Of a DNA stretch of 64,000 bases, positions 57,901 through 64,000 are shown in pieces. Numbering within the stretch: position 1 is the stretch's first letter; every line of letters begins with the position of its first letter. The DNA is from Siphonodentalium dalli. Lineage: Eukaryota > Mollusca > Scaphopoda > Gadilida > Siphonodentaliidae. The position numbers were made by a program, and so were the translations under genes. Where the stretch lies: assembly GCA_032622095.1 (NCBI GenBank), contig CP136068.1:135725989-135789988 (forward strand), given 5' to 3'. Under the pieces are notes generated by a model. The model saw only the letters and a list, made by a program, of their open reading frames with translations. It was not told where the DNA came from and ran no database searches.

Positions 57901-60900
57901 CCAATAAATAGGAATTCTTCTGTACTTGTATTATTTATCGTCTGCTTATTTTATTGAAAACCCCTCCGTATGAATAATAGGCCAATCCAATGTATACTTT
58001 TATAACTGAATGGGAGAATCAATTCAGTATAGATAGGGTTAAACATATTAAGCTGTCAATTCATATATTTTAATCCTTTGATAACTAAATACTCGTGAAT
58101 AAGCAGGGTTCACCCTATCATAGGCCAAATGAGGCCAATTCATTTTTTTTTACCTCAAAATCGTAATTAAAAAACTTGATTTTGTAACAGTAGCGACATG
58201 ATAATCGAATTTATAATATGATCATCTGCTAATTGATTAGGTGTTACAGCTTAATGGGTAGCAAACAGCACTCATGGCAGTGCATTATCAAATAATGGGC
58301 CACCCAAATGCGATAAATAGTAATGAGGATTAACACTAATGAATCCATTGTCTGTCATAAGGCTTAATGGTAGATGGTGGGTAGTGGTTACATTGTCAAG
58401 TAACAATGGTGGGATTAAAGAAGTCTAGACATGGACATAATTGTATAGAATATTAGACTTAATTAGGATAAAACAAAAATACGCATTGATTGTGATACCA
58501 GAAAATGAGAATTTAATTTGTCCAAATTTTTTTTATTTTGTCACAAAAAATTGGCTCTCTGATTTCATTTTTATGGAAAGTTATAAATTGTGCACCTAGT
58601 TGTGATCCTTGAACAAAGTAACAATGCTCATCACACAGTGACTGCTTCCTACCACTCATGTGTTAAGGGAGTACTCGGCCAGGAGGTGAGGGTATACTAT
58701 ATCAGTATAAATTTCTGACATATGCATGATTTCGTTACAGTACAGTGTTGCTTCCAGAGGGTGAATTTAGTGACCCTATCCTGCATAGTGGACTAGCATC
58801 ACAAAATTCACCCTCTGGTAACCTCATTCTGCTTAGTCCTCAACAGTTGAAGTTGGTGATATGTTCACCCATTAGTCAACCCGATGATGTATTTTATCTT
58901 CTGCAAATTAGGGGATATAGAAACTCAACAGAAGCGAAAAAGTAACTATAAACAATGTTCATTTGAGAGTATAGATACTTCCCAGAAGGTTATTTCTAAG
59001 CAGCATGAGGTCCCCAGCTGGTGAATTTGGTGATGTTAACCCTTTACCCAACAAACCGGCCAAAACCGCCCAAATAAAGCTTCAACAGCCTAAAATATCT
59101 TGGGTCTGTCTCAATAAAACCATACAAATATGGATATCATTGGAACCGGCTCATTGACCACATTGTGATGGTTACAGTTATGCCCTGTGCCAATGCATTC
59201 TCTTATATATGCGAGTCGACCATAGGTCGCCTCGCATATATAAGAGAATGCATTGGCCTAAAAAAAAAAATCTTACATTCTTTAACAATTTTATAATTTT
59301 TAATGTGTTAAGCCAATGCATTCTCTTATATATGCGAGGCGACCTATGGTCGACTCGCATATATAAGAGAATGCATTGGCACAGGGCCCTTCTGTTGGGT
59401 AAAGGGTTAACCCTCTGTATGGGATAGTGTCACTAAATTCACCCTCTGGGGACCTCATTCTGCAGATGACAGAAGCAATATTTGCAGGCTTGGATATGGC
59501 TTATCAGCTGAAACAACATTGAACTTGAATCCCAACACACCAAACCATACTGGTACAGTATTGCCCTAAATAATCGACTCTTTAACCACAACAGAATTAC
59601 GGGCAAGTGAGAGTTTCTGATGAATGGCAACAAGCCATATTTCCGACTAAATCTTGAAAAATTACCCATAATTCTGTTGTGGTTAAGTAGTCGATTATTT
59701 AGGGCAATACTGTACCTTGGTTTTATTTTCTCCAGGTTTCACGGAAGCTACAACGAATCATATGGTGGTCAGCCAGGGAATGCCTTCATGTCTTTAACAG
59801 GAGGTTTAGGAGAGGCCATAGACTTCCAAAAGAATGCCATCAAGTTCCACCCAAACAGGCTGCATTCAAGAATCAAGAATGCTTTGAAGACAGGATCCTT
59901 TGTCTCCTGCAGTGTGCCGGTAAATATTTATCACTCACATCTCGATTAATTTTTGAAAAGTTTGTCTGTCATTGCAGAATGAGGTCCCCAGAGGGTGAAT
60001 TCAGTGACCCTATCCCGCATTTCGGGCTATGATAACAAAATTCATCATCTGGTAACCTCATTCTGCTTAGGCCTCAACTGCTATTGGAGACCTAGGATCT
60101 GAATGAAGTTCCCCAGTTGAAGTTGGTGATATGTTCACAGATTAGTCACATCGATTGTGCATTTTATCTTCTGCAACTTAGGGTATATAAAAACTGAACA
60201 GAAGGGAAAAGTAACTAAAAACAATGTTAATTTGATACCATAGATACTTCCCAGAGGATGAGATGAAAGCAGAATTAGGTCCTCCAAAGGATGAATTTGG
60301 ATATGCTAGCTGGGTATGCGCTGGGTAGCATCAATAAACTCACCTTCTGAGGACCTCATTCTGCAAATGACAGACATCATCACTTTAATTGGTTAATATG
60401 TTCAACTATGTCGACTGCAATCTCAGTGAAAAATGCGTCTGTTGATTGACTAGGCAAATTTTGATGAAATGAATTACAAGGAATCAATCTACTAACTTGT
60501 TATGGGCATCTGTTGGATAAACACAGACCATGGGCAACTGAAATTACACCCACAGCTAGCCAATACATGGAATGGTTTGTTGTCATGAGCCCCAGAAATA
60601 AAAAATAATGTAAGTATATGCACACTCGCATACTTTTCAAAATATTTTGGCCTGAGAATGAGCCAGAAATCCTTTGCAAAAGTATATCATACCAAATGTT
60701 ATATAATAATTATGCATTGTGTTGTCTGCCAATTTGGCGACATAGAAAAACTTTCCAAAGAAAAGAACTGAATAAATTTCTTTTAATTTGACATCAAAGA
60801 TAATTTCCAGAGAAAATGTGGCCTAAACAGGTCCCCAGAGGTTGAATTTATTGATGCTAACCAGGTGTACATTCTGCAATTGTGCTCGAACTAAAAGTAG

Positions 60901-61092
60901 TTTTAGTGAATATTCACGCCTGGTTTCGTATTTCAGGGTGATTATGATGATGTTAATGGATAAGTTTTTTTGTATTTCAGGGTGAATATGATGATATTAA
61001 TGGATTGTTTTTGTTTTGTATTTCAGGGTGAATATAATGATTTTAATGGATTGGTTGGTGATCACGCTTACTGTCTCACAGGCACAGAAGAG
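42943..61092 (+). CDS. Calpain-like gene 2, 5' part (N-terminus and protease core)
   Basis: Six exons splice in frame with GT-AG borders into 271 residues; the gene continues beyond the window. Residues 1-20 are MGCGASTKRGKDIAGYKASK. MGxxxS is the N-myristoylation consensus, with Cys3 available for palmitoylation and basic residues at 8-9. Residues 70-120 hold LEWKRPGEI and the active-site loop GQGSAGACYFLSML (oxyanion Gln96, catalytic Cys102). Residues 121-249 contain GVFHCRFWDFGSWVDVYTDD, MWVALCEKAFARFHGSY and LTGGLGEAI, all colinear with calpain subdomains PC1/PC2. Residues 250-271 contain GLVGDHAYCLTGTEE with catalytic His262. The third catalytic residue (Asn of NPWG) would lie beyond the window. 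Canonical calpains read GDCW at the cysteine; here it is GACY. Calpains are intracellular, usually calcium-dependent cysteine proteases that make limited cuts. Gene 1 upstream makes this a tandem pair. Confidence 0.9.
42965..43365 (+). repeat. Degenerate repeats of the exon 1 donor region
   Basis: The motif AAAGACATAGCAGGT followed by a TATAT tract and TCAACC recurs four times, near 42972, 43160, 43230 and 43318. The first copy is the end of coding exon 1 with its donor. The fourth keeps AAAGACATAGCAGGTCAG. Copies are 70-190 bp apart and diverged. Confidence 0.6.
43485..43738. mobile_element. Family A MITE, intact
   Basis: CAAGCCTTGAAATAGC to CACTATTTCAAGGCTTG, perfect 8-bp TSD TGCCCATT (43477-43484, 43739-43746). 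Confidence 0.9.
43750..44340. other. Unassigned intron sequence
   Basis: GTGTCTAGAGGTGATTT recurs at about 43848, 43962 and 44281, suggesting a diverged tandem repeat of 115-320 bp spacing. No exon recognised. Confidence 0.45.
44631..47221. mobile_element. Family B MITE split by a fold-back element
   Basis: CAGTAATGTCCTAA at 44631 and the remainder from 47071 (TAAGTAATCGACTCCTTAAA) to GGGCATTACTG at 47221 form one MITE; 44645-47070 is inserted after its first 14 bp. Confidence 0.82.
44645..47070. mobile_element. 2.4-kb fold-back element with a duplicated arm
   Basis: TAGAGGAGCGGTCTTG and CAAGACCGCTCCTCTA are the ends, flanked by TAA (44642-44644, 47071-47073). The left arm (about 44645-45450) pairs with the right arm (about 46330-47070). 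A second inverted copy of the inner arm lies at 45780-46260, recognisable by GTTTCCATGGTAA and GGTATTTCTCAGGGTATTG. No ORF. Confidence 0.82.
47640..47834 (+). repeat. Tandem duplication of the exon 2 acceptor region
   Basis: A roughly 108-bp segment is present twice (about 47655-47730 and 47763-47838). It includes TGAAAACATGCATACATTTT and ends ACAATGTTTGCAG+GATAC. The upstream acceptor (after 47726) would add GYAAK and then a stop. Related sequence recurs at 48870-48980 after the exon. Confidence 0.8.
47835..48019 (+). CDS. Gene 2 exon 2
   Basis: The acceptor TGTTTGCAG ends at 47834 and the donor GTAAGT starts at 48020. The exon encodes GYKASKVGTYEKFKDFRVNP and continues to NLKLEWKRPG. The final WKRP followed by GEI in exon 3 is the conserved start of the calpain protease core. 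The stretch between the acylation motif and the core (about residues 20-65) is Pro/Asn/Gly-rich and not otherwise recognised. An almost identical acceptor with only five open codons after it lies 108 bp upstream. Confidence 0.87.
48240..48475. mobile_element. Family C element
   Basis: TTAA-CCCTTTGAGTGCCAGG to CCTGGCACTCAAAGGG, followed by TTCA instead of TTAA. One shared hairpin (CAATGCATTCTCTTATATAT). Confidence 0.82.
48659..48765. mobile_element. Half family B MITE
   Basis: GAGAGCTTTCCAATGAATGG to TAGGTCATTACTG; left half missing. Confidence 0.72.
49068..49452. mobile_element. Fold-back element before gene 2 exon 3
   Basis: TAGTACTTAAATTCGTGCAG and the mirrored GCGCAAATTTAAATACAGG bound about 385 bp; inner GTGCGAATTTAAAACTGAG also mirrored. 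Ends about 36 bp before the exon. Confidence 0.6.
49489..49620 (+). CDS. Gene 2 exon 3 (catalytic cysteine)
   Basis: The acceptor TTTCTTTCCAG ends at 49488 and the donor GTATGTG starts at 49621; both borders are phase 0. It encodes 44 residues including YDIGQGSAGACYFLSMLAVV. By alignment with the calpain motif QGxxGDCWxLAA, Gln96 is the oxyanion residue and Cys102 the nucleophile; the preceding Asp is Ala and the following Trp is Tyr. Confidence 0.92.
49778..49924. mobile_element. Family C element, short, no shared hairpin
   Basis: TTAA-CCCTTTCAGTGCCAAG to TTGGCACTGAAAGGG. It keeps the GATTTTTGTATCAACCCAT arm but lacks the CAATGCATTCTC module. Confidence 0.75.
50029..50430. mobile_element. 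Family F element, split by a C element
   Basis: AACCCTTTAATGACAGGAGC and GTGCAGCAT, then a C insertion at TTAA (50065/50290), then AGATCCTGTGCC and AAATTTCAGGAAACTCCAG. The copy at 13722-13998 shows the empty site (GCATTATAGATCCTG). Confidence 0.7.
50065..50290. mobile_element. Family C element nested in family F
   Basis: TTAA-CCCTTTCAGTGCCAGG to CCTGGCACTCAAAGAG-TTAA with hairpin CAATGCATTCTCTTATATAT. Confidence 0.85.
50527..53781. repeat. Family G element: array of about 19 alternating repeat units
   Basis: AGCTCAACTTACTTTGTAAG start, GTCCGTCGTCCGTGTGT, then alternating 153- and 167-bp units, each with GGCTACAGGTCGTA, ATGAAATTTGTCATGGATGT, GGGAACGAGTCATTTTGGGG and AACATGGCCGC. Type 1 units begin CCATTGGCGCGG, type 2 begin GACTAAATCCTTTGGCG. 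Ends TAAGTTGAGCT plus GACACTTTGAT. Many short ORFs on both strands are by-products. Confidence 0.85.
53782..54325. other. Unassigned intron sequence
   Basis: Includes GTACCCCAAGTCATCTCATC and AAACAGACAGACAAATGGACAGACAG, a repeat-like stretch. No exon recognised. Confidence 0.35.
54330..54523. mobile_element. Family B MITE
   Basis: CAGTAATGCCCTAAATAATC to GATTATTTAGGGCATTACTG, TA flanks, short centre CGGAACCGATG. Confidence 0.85.
54666..55105. mobile_element. Family E element, uninterrupted
   Basis: TTAA-AGGTACTCAATCCGATC to diverged TGGATAATGTATCT-TTAA, 440 bp. It supplies the empty-site sequence for the split copy at 20331. Confidence 0.72.
55137..55472. mobile_element. hAT MITE, CAGGGGCGCC ends, copy 2
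   Basis: CAGGGGCGCCGGAAGAG to CTTCCGACGCCCCTG, 336 bp, perfect 8-bp TSD GGCTTGCC (55129-55136, 55473-55480). Interior closely matches 228-592. Confidence 0.9.
55513..55715 (+). CDS. Gene 2 exon 4 (protease core PC1/PC2)
   Basis: The acceptor CTCTGTCAACAG ends at 55512 and the donor GTATGATG starts at 55716; leaves in phase 2. Encodes FLPSDAYKVGTSGYDGVFHC, RFWDFGSWVDVYTDDFLPI and MWVALCEKAFA. These match the calpain GxFxFxFWxxGxWxxVxxDDxLP and WxxLLEKAYAK blocks. A 336-bp hAT element and its 8-bp duplication end 32 bp upstream. Confidence 0.92.
55901..56992. mobile_element. Family B element with a 0.95-kb palindromic interior
   Basis: CAGTAATGCCCTAAGTAATC to AATTACTTAGGGCATTACTG. Inside the outer arms, GGACTTTGCTAACCCAATTT (56016) and its complement (56930) open a second palindrome with arms of about 300 bp, including ATTTTTTTCGAACCC and GGGTTCGAAAAAAAT. 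Confidence 0.78.
57114..57590. mobile_element. Family C element, long form
   Basis: TTAA-TCCTTTCAGTGCCAGG to CCTGGCACTGAAAGGG-TTAA, 477 bp. Nearly the same as 61531-62014 in reverse orientation. Confidence 0.85.
57595..58735. other. Unassigned intron sequence
   Basis: CTAAATACTCATTGATGAGTAG (57826) recurs near 50455 and 58088, hinting at another old repeat. No exon recognised. Confidence 0.4.
58745..59492. mobile_element. Family A long MITE, split by a D element
   Basis: Hairpin 58750-58830, spacer, then GGTGATG-TTAA at 59036; resumes TTAA-CCCTCTGTATGGGATAG at 59407 and ends GCAGGCTTG. The join across TTAA restores the family A hairpin. Confidence 0.8.
59036..59410. mobile_element. Family D element nested in family A
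   Basis: TTAA-CCCTTTACCCAACAAACC to TGTTGGGTAAAGGG-TTAA, 375 bp, two copies of the shared hairpin. Confidence 0.88.
59556..59712. mobile_element. Family B MITE next to gene 2 exon 5
   Basis: CAGTATTGCCCTAAATAATC to GATTATTTAGGGCAATACTG with TA flanks; part of the left arm is deleted. Ends 23 bp before the exon. Confidence 0.82.
59736..59919 (+). CDS. Gene 2 exon 5 (protease core)
   Basis: The acceptor TTTTCTCCAG ends at 59735 and the donor GTAAATAT starts at 59920. The first G completes an Arg codon from exon 4. It encodes FHGSYNESYGGQPGNAFMSL followed by TGGLGEAIDF, and ends NALKTGSFVSCSVP. LTGG and the KGSLxxCSI-like strand are conserved in calpains. A family B MITE ends 23 bp upstream. 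Confidence 0.9.
59960..60385. mobile_element. Family A long MITE (diverged)
   Basis: GTCTGTCATTGCAGAATGAGG, hairpin to 60068, 190-bp spacer, second hairpin 60270-60365, then GCAAATGACAGACATC. Starts about 35 bp after the exon 5 donor. Confidence 0.72.
60390..60900. other. Unassigned intron sequence
   Basis: A short diverged family A piece (GGTCCCCAGAGGTTGAATTT) lies at 60831. Nothing else recognised. Confidence 0.4.
60931..61026 (+). repeat. Two upstream copies of the exon 6 acceptor and exon start
   Basis: The block TATTTCAG+GGTGAxTATxATGATxTTAA occurs three times, with exon-like starts at 60937, 60981 and 61027 (spacing 44 and 46 bp). The first would read GDYDDVNG then stop; the second reads GEYDDING and stops after eight more codons; only the third (GEYNDFNG) stays open into the catalytic-His sequence. 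Confidence 0.85.
61027..61092 (+). CDS. Gene 2 exon 6 (catalytic histidine)
   Basis: The acceptor GTATTTCAG ends at 61026 and the donor GTATAGGC starts at 61093; both phase 0. The 22 residues include GLVGDHAYCLTGTEE, matching the calpain GLVxGHAYSVTG block with the catalytic His. Two imperfect copies of this acceptor plus exon start lie directly upstream (60937 and 60981). Confidence 0.9.
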
Positions 61093-61307
61093 GTATAGGC
61101 CCTACTCTAATACTGTATTATCTACATAATGTTGGATTCCATATTTATTACATAATATAAATAAGATTATAACACTTTATAGACTTGTTATGAAATTCTA
61201 GGGTCAGAAGCTCGTGAATAAATTTTCACAACCAGTCTATAAATATGATCAATTCTGGAGACTTTTACGGCACATCAGATACTTAACATATTCATTACAT
61301 ATTATCT

Positions 61308-61500
61308 TTAACCCTCCCATGACTGGAGCTTTCTGAAATTTTGCGATAACCCTGTGCCAATGCATTCTCTTATACATACGAGTCTCTCATAGGGAGCCTT
61401 GCATATATAACAGAATATATTGGCCTAACAATATTTACCTTGTAAGCCAGTACATTTTCTTATATATGCGAGGCTCCCTATTGGAGACTCGCACAGCCAT
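61308..61500. mobile_element. Family F element
   Basis: AACCCTCCCATGACTGGAGC, two hairpins of TGCATTCTCTTATA type; the right end is lost before the family C element at 61531. Confidence 0.6.
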
Positions 61501-61530
61501 GTTGCCATGGCCAATTTCAGGACTGGGCAC

Positions 61531-62014
61531 TTAACCCTTTCAGTGCCAAGTCTGATTTTTGTATCAATCCATATACCCTGTGCCAATGCATTCTCTTATT
61601 ATATACGAGTCGACCATAGGTCGCCTCGCATATATAAGAGAATGCATTGGCCTAACAATTTTTCATCATTTGTTATTATTTTTTACAATTTTTTACAATT
61701 TTAATAATATTTTCTTATATTCTTCCAACTCTTTCAGTGCCAGACTTATTTTGTATGTTTAGTGCCAGGGAATCTTACGTTTTTCATGGGCATCAAAATT
61801 ATTACTATGAATACTTGGTGAAGTTTTGAGTTATAACATGCCCCTAAGGTTTTATCCAGTTTGTTTTTAAATTCGCTATAGCATGCTTAAGCATAGCCAA
61901 AAAAATTCAACCCAAAAACAAAAAATCAAAATCTAAAAAATAATTGTTTTTATTTGTTTGAAATTTTTTTAATTTTTTTTAGGGCCGATTTTACAGACCG
62001 TAAATTAGGGCTAA
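61531..62014. mobile_element. Family C element, long form, inverted copy
   Basis: TTAA-CCCTTTCAGTGCCAAG to CCGATTTTACAGACCG and a decayed right end. Confidence 0.78.
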
Positions 62015-62070
62015 CCCTTTCTTTACTAGTGCATCATTGGTGAGTAGTATACACCATGGTAAATGTTGTA

Positions 62071-62176
62071 CAGTAATTCTTTAAATAATCGACTCCTTAA
62101 ACCATAGCAAAATTGTCGGTAATTTTTCAGGATTTAGTCGGAAATATGGCTTGTTGCCATTCCTTGCAAAGATCTC
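62071..62176. mobile_element. Half family B MITE
   Basis: CAGTAATTCTTTAAATAATC to TTGTTGCCATTCCTTG; right half missing. Confidence 0.7.
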
Positions 62177-62419
62177 AATAAATGGGGCTCCTTCTTCATT
62201 GGTTGTCTGTCATTTGCAGAATGATGTCCCCATGAGAGAGTGAAGTTAATGATTCTTTCTCACACAGCAGACTAGCATCACCAAATTCACCCTCTGGGAA
62301 CCTCACTCTGCTAAGGCCTCAACTGTTATGGGAGACCTAGGATCAGATTGTAGTTCTCCAGTTGAAGTTGGTGATGTTATCCATTAGTTACCTCGATTAT
62401 GCATTTGACCTTTTAAAAA

Positions 62420-63757
62420 TTAACCCTTTACCCAACAAAACGCCCAAATAAAGCTTCAACAGCCTAAAATATCTTCGGTCTGTCTCAATAACACCATACA
62501 AATATGGATATCATTGGAACCGGTTCATTGACCACATTGTGATGGTTACAGTTATGACCTGTGCCAATGCATTCTCTTATTTATGCGAGTCGACCATAGG
62601 TCACCTCGCATATATACGAGAATGCATTGGCCTAAAAAAAATCTTTTTTAACACTTTTTAACATTTTTTCTTACACTCTTACATTCTTTAACAATTTTTT
62701 CTTACATTTTTCAATAATTTTTATAATATTTTTCTACATTCTTTGACAATTGTATCATTTTTAGCTCAACTTACTTTTGTAAGTTTGACCTATTGCCATG
62801 GTTTGGCGTCCGTCGTCCGTGTGTGCGTGTGTGTGTGTGTCCGTGTGTCCGTCAACAATTTCCTTTGGCGCGGGCTACAGGTTGTACCTTTGGTCTGATC
62901 TTCATGAAATTTGTCATGAATGTTGACATTGACATGTAGATGGGAACGAGTCATTTTGGGGTCATTCGGCCAAAAAACATGGCCGCTGGCAGCCATCTTG
63001 GATTTCAAGATTCAATCCATTGGCGCGGCCTACAGGTCGTACTGTTCATCTGATCATTATGAAATTTGTCATGAATGTTGACATTGACATGTAGATGGGA
63101 ACGAGTCATTTTGGGGTCGTTCGGCCAAAAAACATGGCTGCCAGCAGCCATCTTGGATTTTACTCTTTGCATGACTAAATCCTTTGGCGCGGGCTATAGG
63201 TTGCCTTTGGTCTAATCTTTATAAAATTTGTCATGAACGTTGACATTGACATGTAGATGGGAACGAATCATTGTGGGGTCATTCGGCCAAAAAACATGGC
63301 TGCCAGTGGCCATCTTGGATTTCAAAATTCAATCCATTGGCGCGGTCTACAGGTCGTACTGTTCGTCTGATCATCATGAAATTTGTAGGTCGTAGCTTTG
63401 GTCAGATCTTCATAAAATTTGTCATGGATGTTAACAATTATACGTAGATGGGAACGAGTCCTTTTGGGGTCAATTGGCCAAAAAAAATGGCCACCAGCAG
63501 CCATCTTGTATTTTACTCTTTGCATCACTAAATCCTTTGGCGCAGGTTAGACATTTCAATTAGCACCTTTCCTATTCCTCCATTTACTGTCAACCATTAA
63601 ATTATTCCCCTACCTAAGTTGAGCTACAGTGTCATTGACACTTTCATTAATATGTTAAGCCAATGCATTCTCTTATATATGCGAGGCGACCTATGGTCGA
63701 CTCGCATATATAAGAGAATGCATTGGCACAGGGCCGTTCTGTTGGGTAAAGGGTTAA
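62420..63757. mobile_element. Family D element nested in A and hosting G
   Basis: TTAA-CCCTTTACCCAACAAAAC to TGTTGGGTAAAGGG-TTAA; interrupted at about 62763/63648 by a family G element. Confidence 0.82.
62763..63648. repeat. Family G element, short copy (about 5 units)
   Basis: AGCTCAACTTACTTTTGTAA start, GTCCGTCGTCCGTGTGTGCG, about five repeat units, then CTAAGTTGAGCT and GACACTTTCAT. One unit junction (63387) is a deletion fusing two units. Confidence 0.8.
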
Positions 63758-64000
63758 GGGATATAGAAACTGAATAAGAGTGACTAAAAACAATGTTATT
63801 TTGAGACTATAGATCAGTGGATGAGGCCTAAACAGAATGAGGTCCCCAGAAGGTGAATTTGGTGATGCTAGACCGCTATGCTGGATATCATCACTAAATT
63901 CAGCCTCTGGGGACCTCATTCTGCAAATGACAGACACACAATTTAAAGTCTTGTTCCCATATGTGTTAGGAAATATATGATTAGAATTTATTGCCACTAC

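Larger units (their letters stand above)
62206..63960. mobile_element. Family A long MITE, host of a nested stack
   Basis: Left hairpin 62215-62312 and spacer to AAAAA-TTAA (62420); resumes TTAA-GGGATATAGAAACTG (63754), right hairpin 63835-63925, then GCAAATGACAGACACAC. The join matches the uninterrupted spacer of other copies. Confidence 0.8.
61093..64000 (+). other. Intron 6 of gene 2 (open at window end)
   Basis: No further calpain exon was recognised before the window ends, so the NPWG exon, domain III and the C-terminus lie beyond 64000. The stretch is almost wholly transposons: a family F element, a long family C element, a half B element, and a four-level nest from 62206. Confidence 0.6.

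Overview
This is intron-rich, AT-rich animal DNA, most likely from a marine invertebrate. That inference rests on GT-AG introns of 1.5-6 kb, many palindromic DNA transposons, ACATGTACATGT-type motifs and the style of the tandem repeats. The phylum cannot be decided from the sequence. No rRNA, tRNA, CRISPR array or operon was seen. About 1.1 kb of the 64 kb is recognisable host coding sequence; most of the rest is mobile and repetitive DNA.

Two calpain-family (peptidase C2) genes lie head to tail on the + strand. Gene 1 is the 3' end of a calpain-like gene. Four exons (14580-14690, 18445-18524, 20062-20285, 21443-21464) encode a C2-like beta-sandwich domain (calpain domain III) and then a stop, with no EF-hand region. 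Gene 2 is the 5' part of a second gene. Six exons (42943-42985, 47835-48019, 49489-49620, 55513-55715, 59736-59919, 61027-61092) splice in frame into 271 residues: an MGCGAS N-terminus that looks acylated, then the protease core with catalytic Cys102 and His262. The Asn-containing exon and the C-terminus lie beyond the window.

The introns and the 21 kb between the genes are filled with transposons, many nested. Families are named here by their ends. A: hAT-like multi-palindrome MITE, ends CAAGCCTTGA, 8-bp TSD. B: TA-flanked palindrome, ends CAGTAATGCCCTAA. C, D, E and F: TTAA-targeted elements, C and D beginning CCCTTT like piggyBac; C, D and F share one internal hairpin. G: long array of about 160-bp repeats with AGCTCAACTTA ends. 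H: CCCCCGCAACGAAGTTAG repeat. There are also CAGGGG-ended hAT elements with perfect 8-bp TSDs, a GGCC-ended element with TAA TSD (PIF/Harbinger-like), fold-back elements, and two decayed LINE reverse-transcriptase fragments.

The layout is as follows. 1-14.5 kb: transposons, a minisatellite and a LINE remnant. 14.6-22.3 kb: end of gene 1. 22.3-42.9 kb: intergenic transposons, including a hAT copy carrying a zinc-finger ORF, a CTGCAG array and, at 40.9-42.7 kb, a 21-copy 86-bp satellite just before gene 2. 42.9-64 kb: gene 2, whose introns hold 2.4-kb and 3.2-kb repeat blocks and a four-level nest.

The most notable signals are: (i) an apparently acylated calpain with an unusual GAC-Y active-site loop; (ii) repeated small duplications of its splice acceptors; (iii) transposon ends lying 23-50 bp from many calpain splice sites; (iv) a satellite whose unit begins with a family A terminus; and (v) several transposon families sharing one hairpin module.
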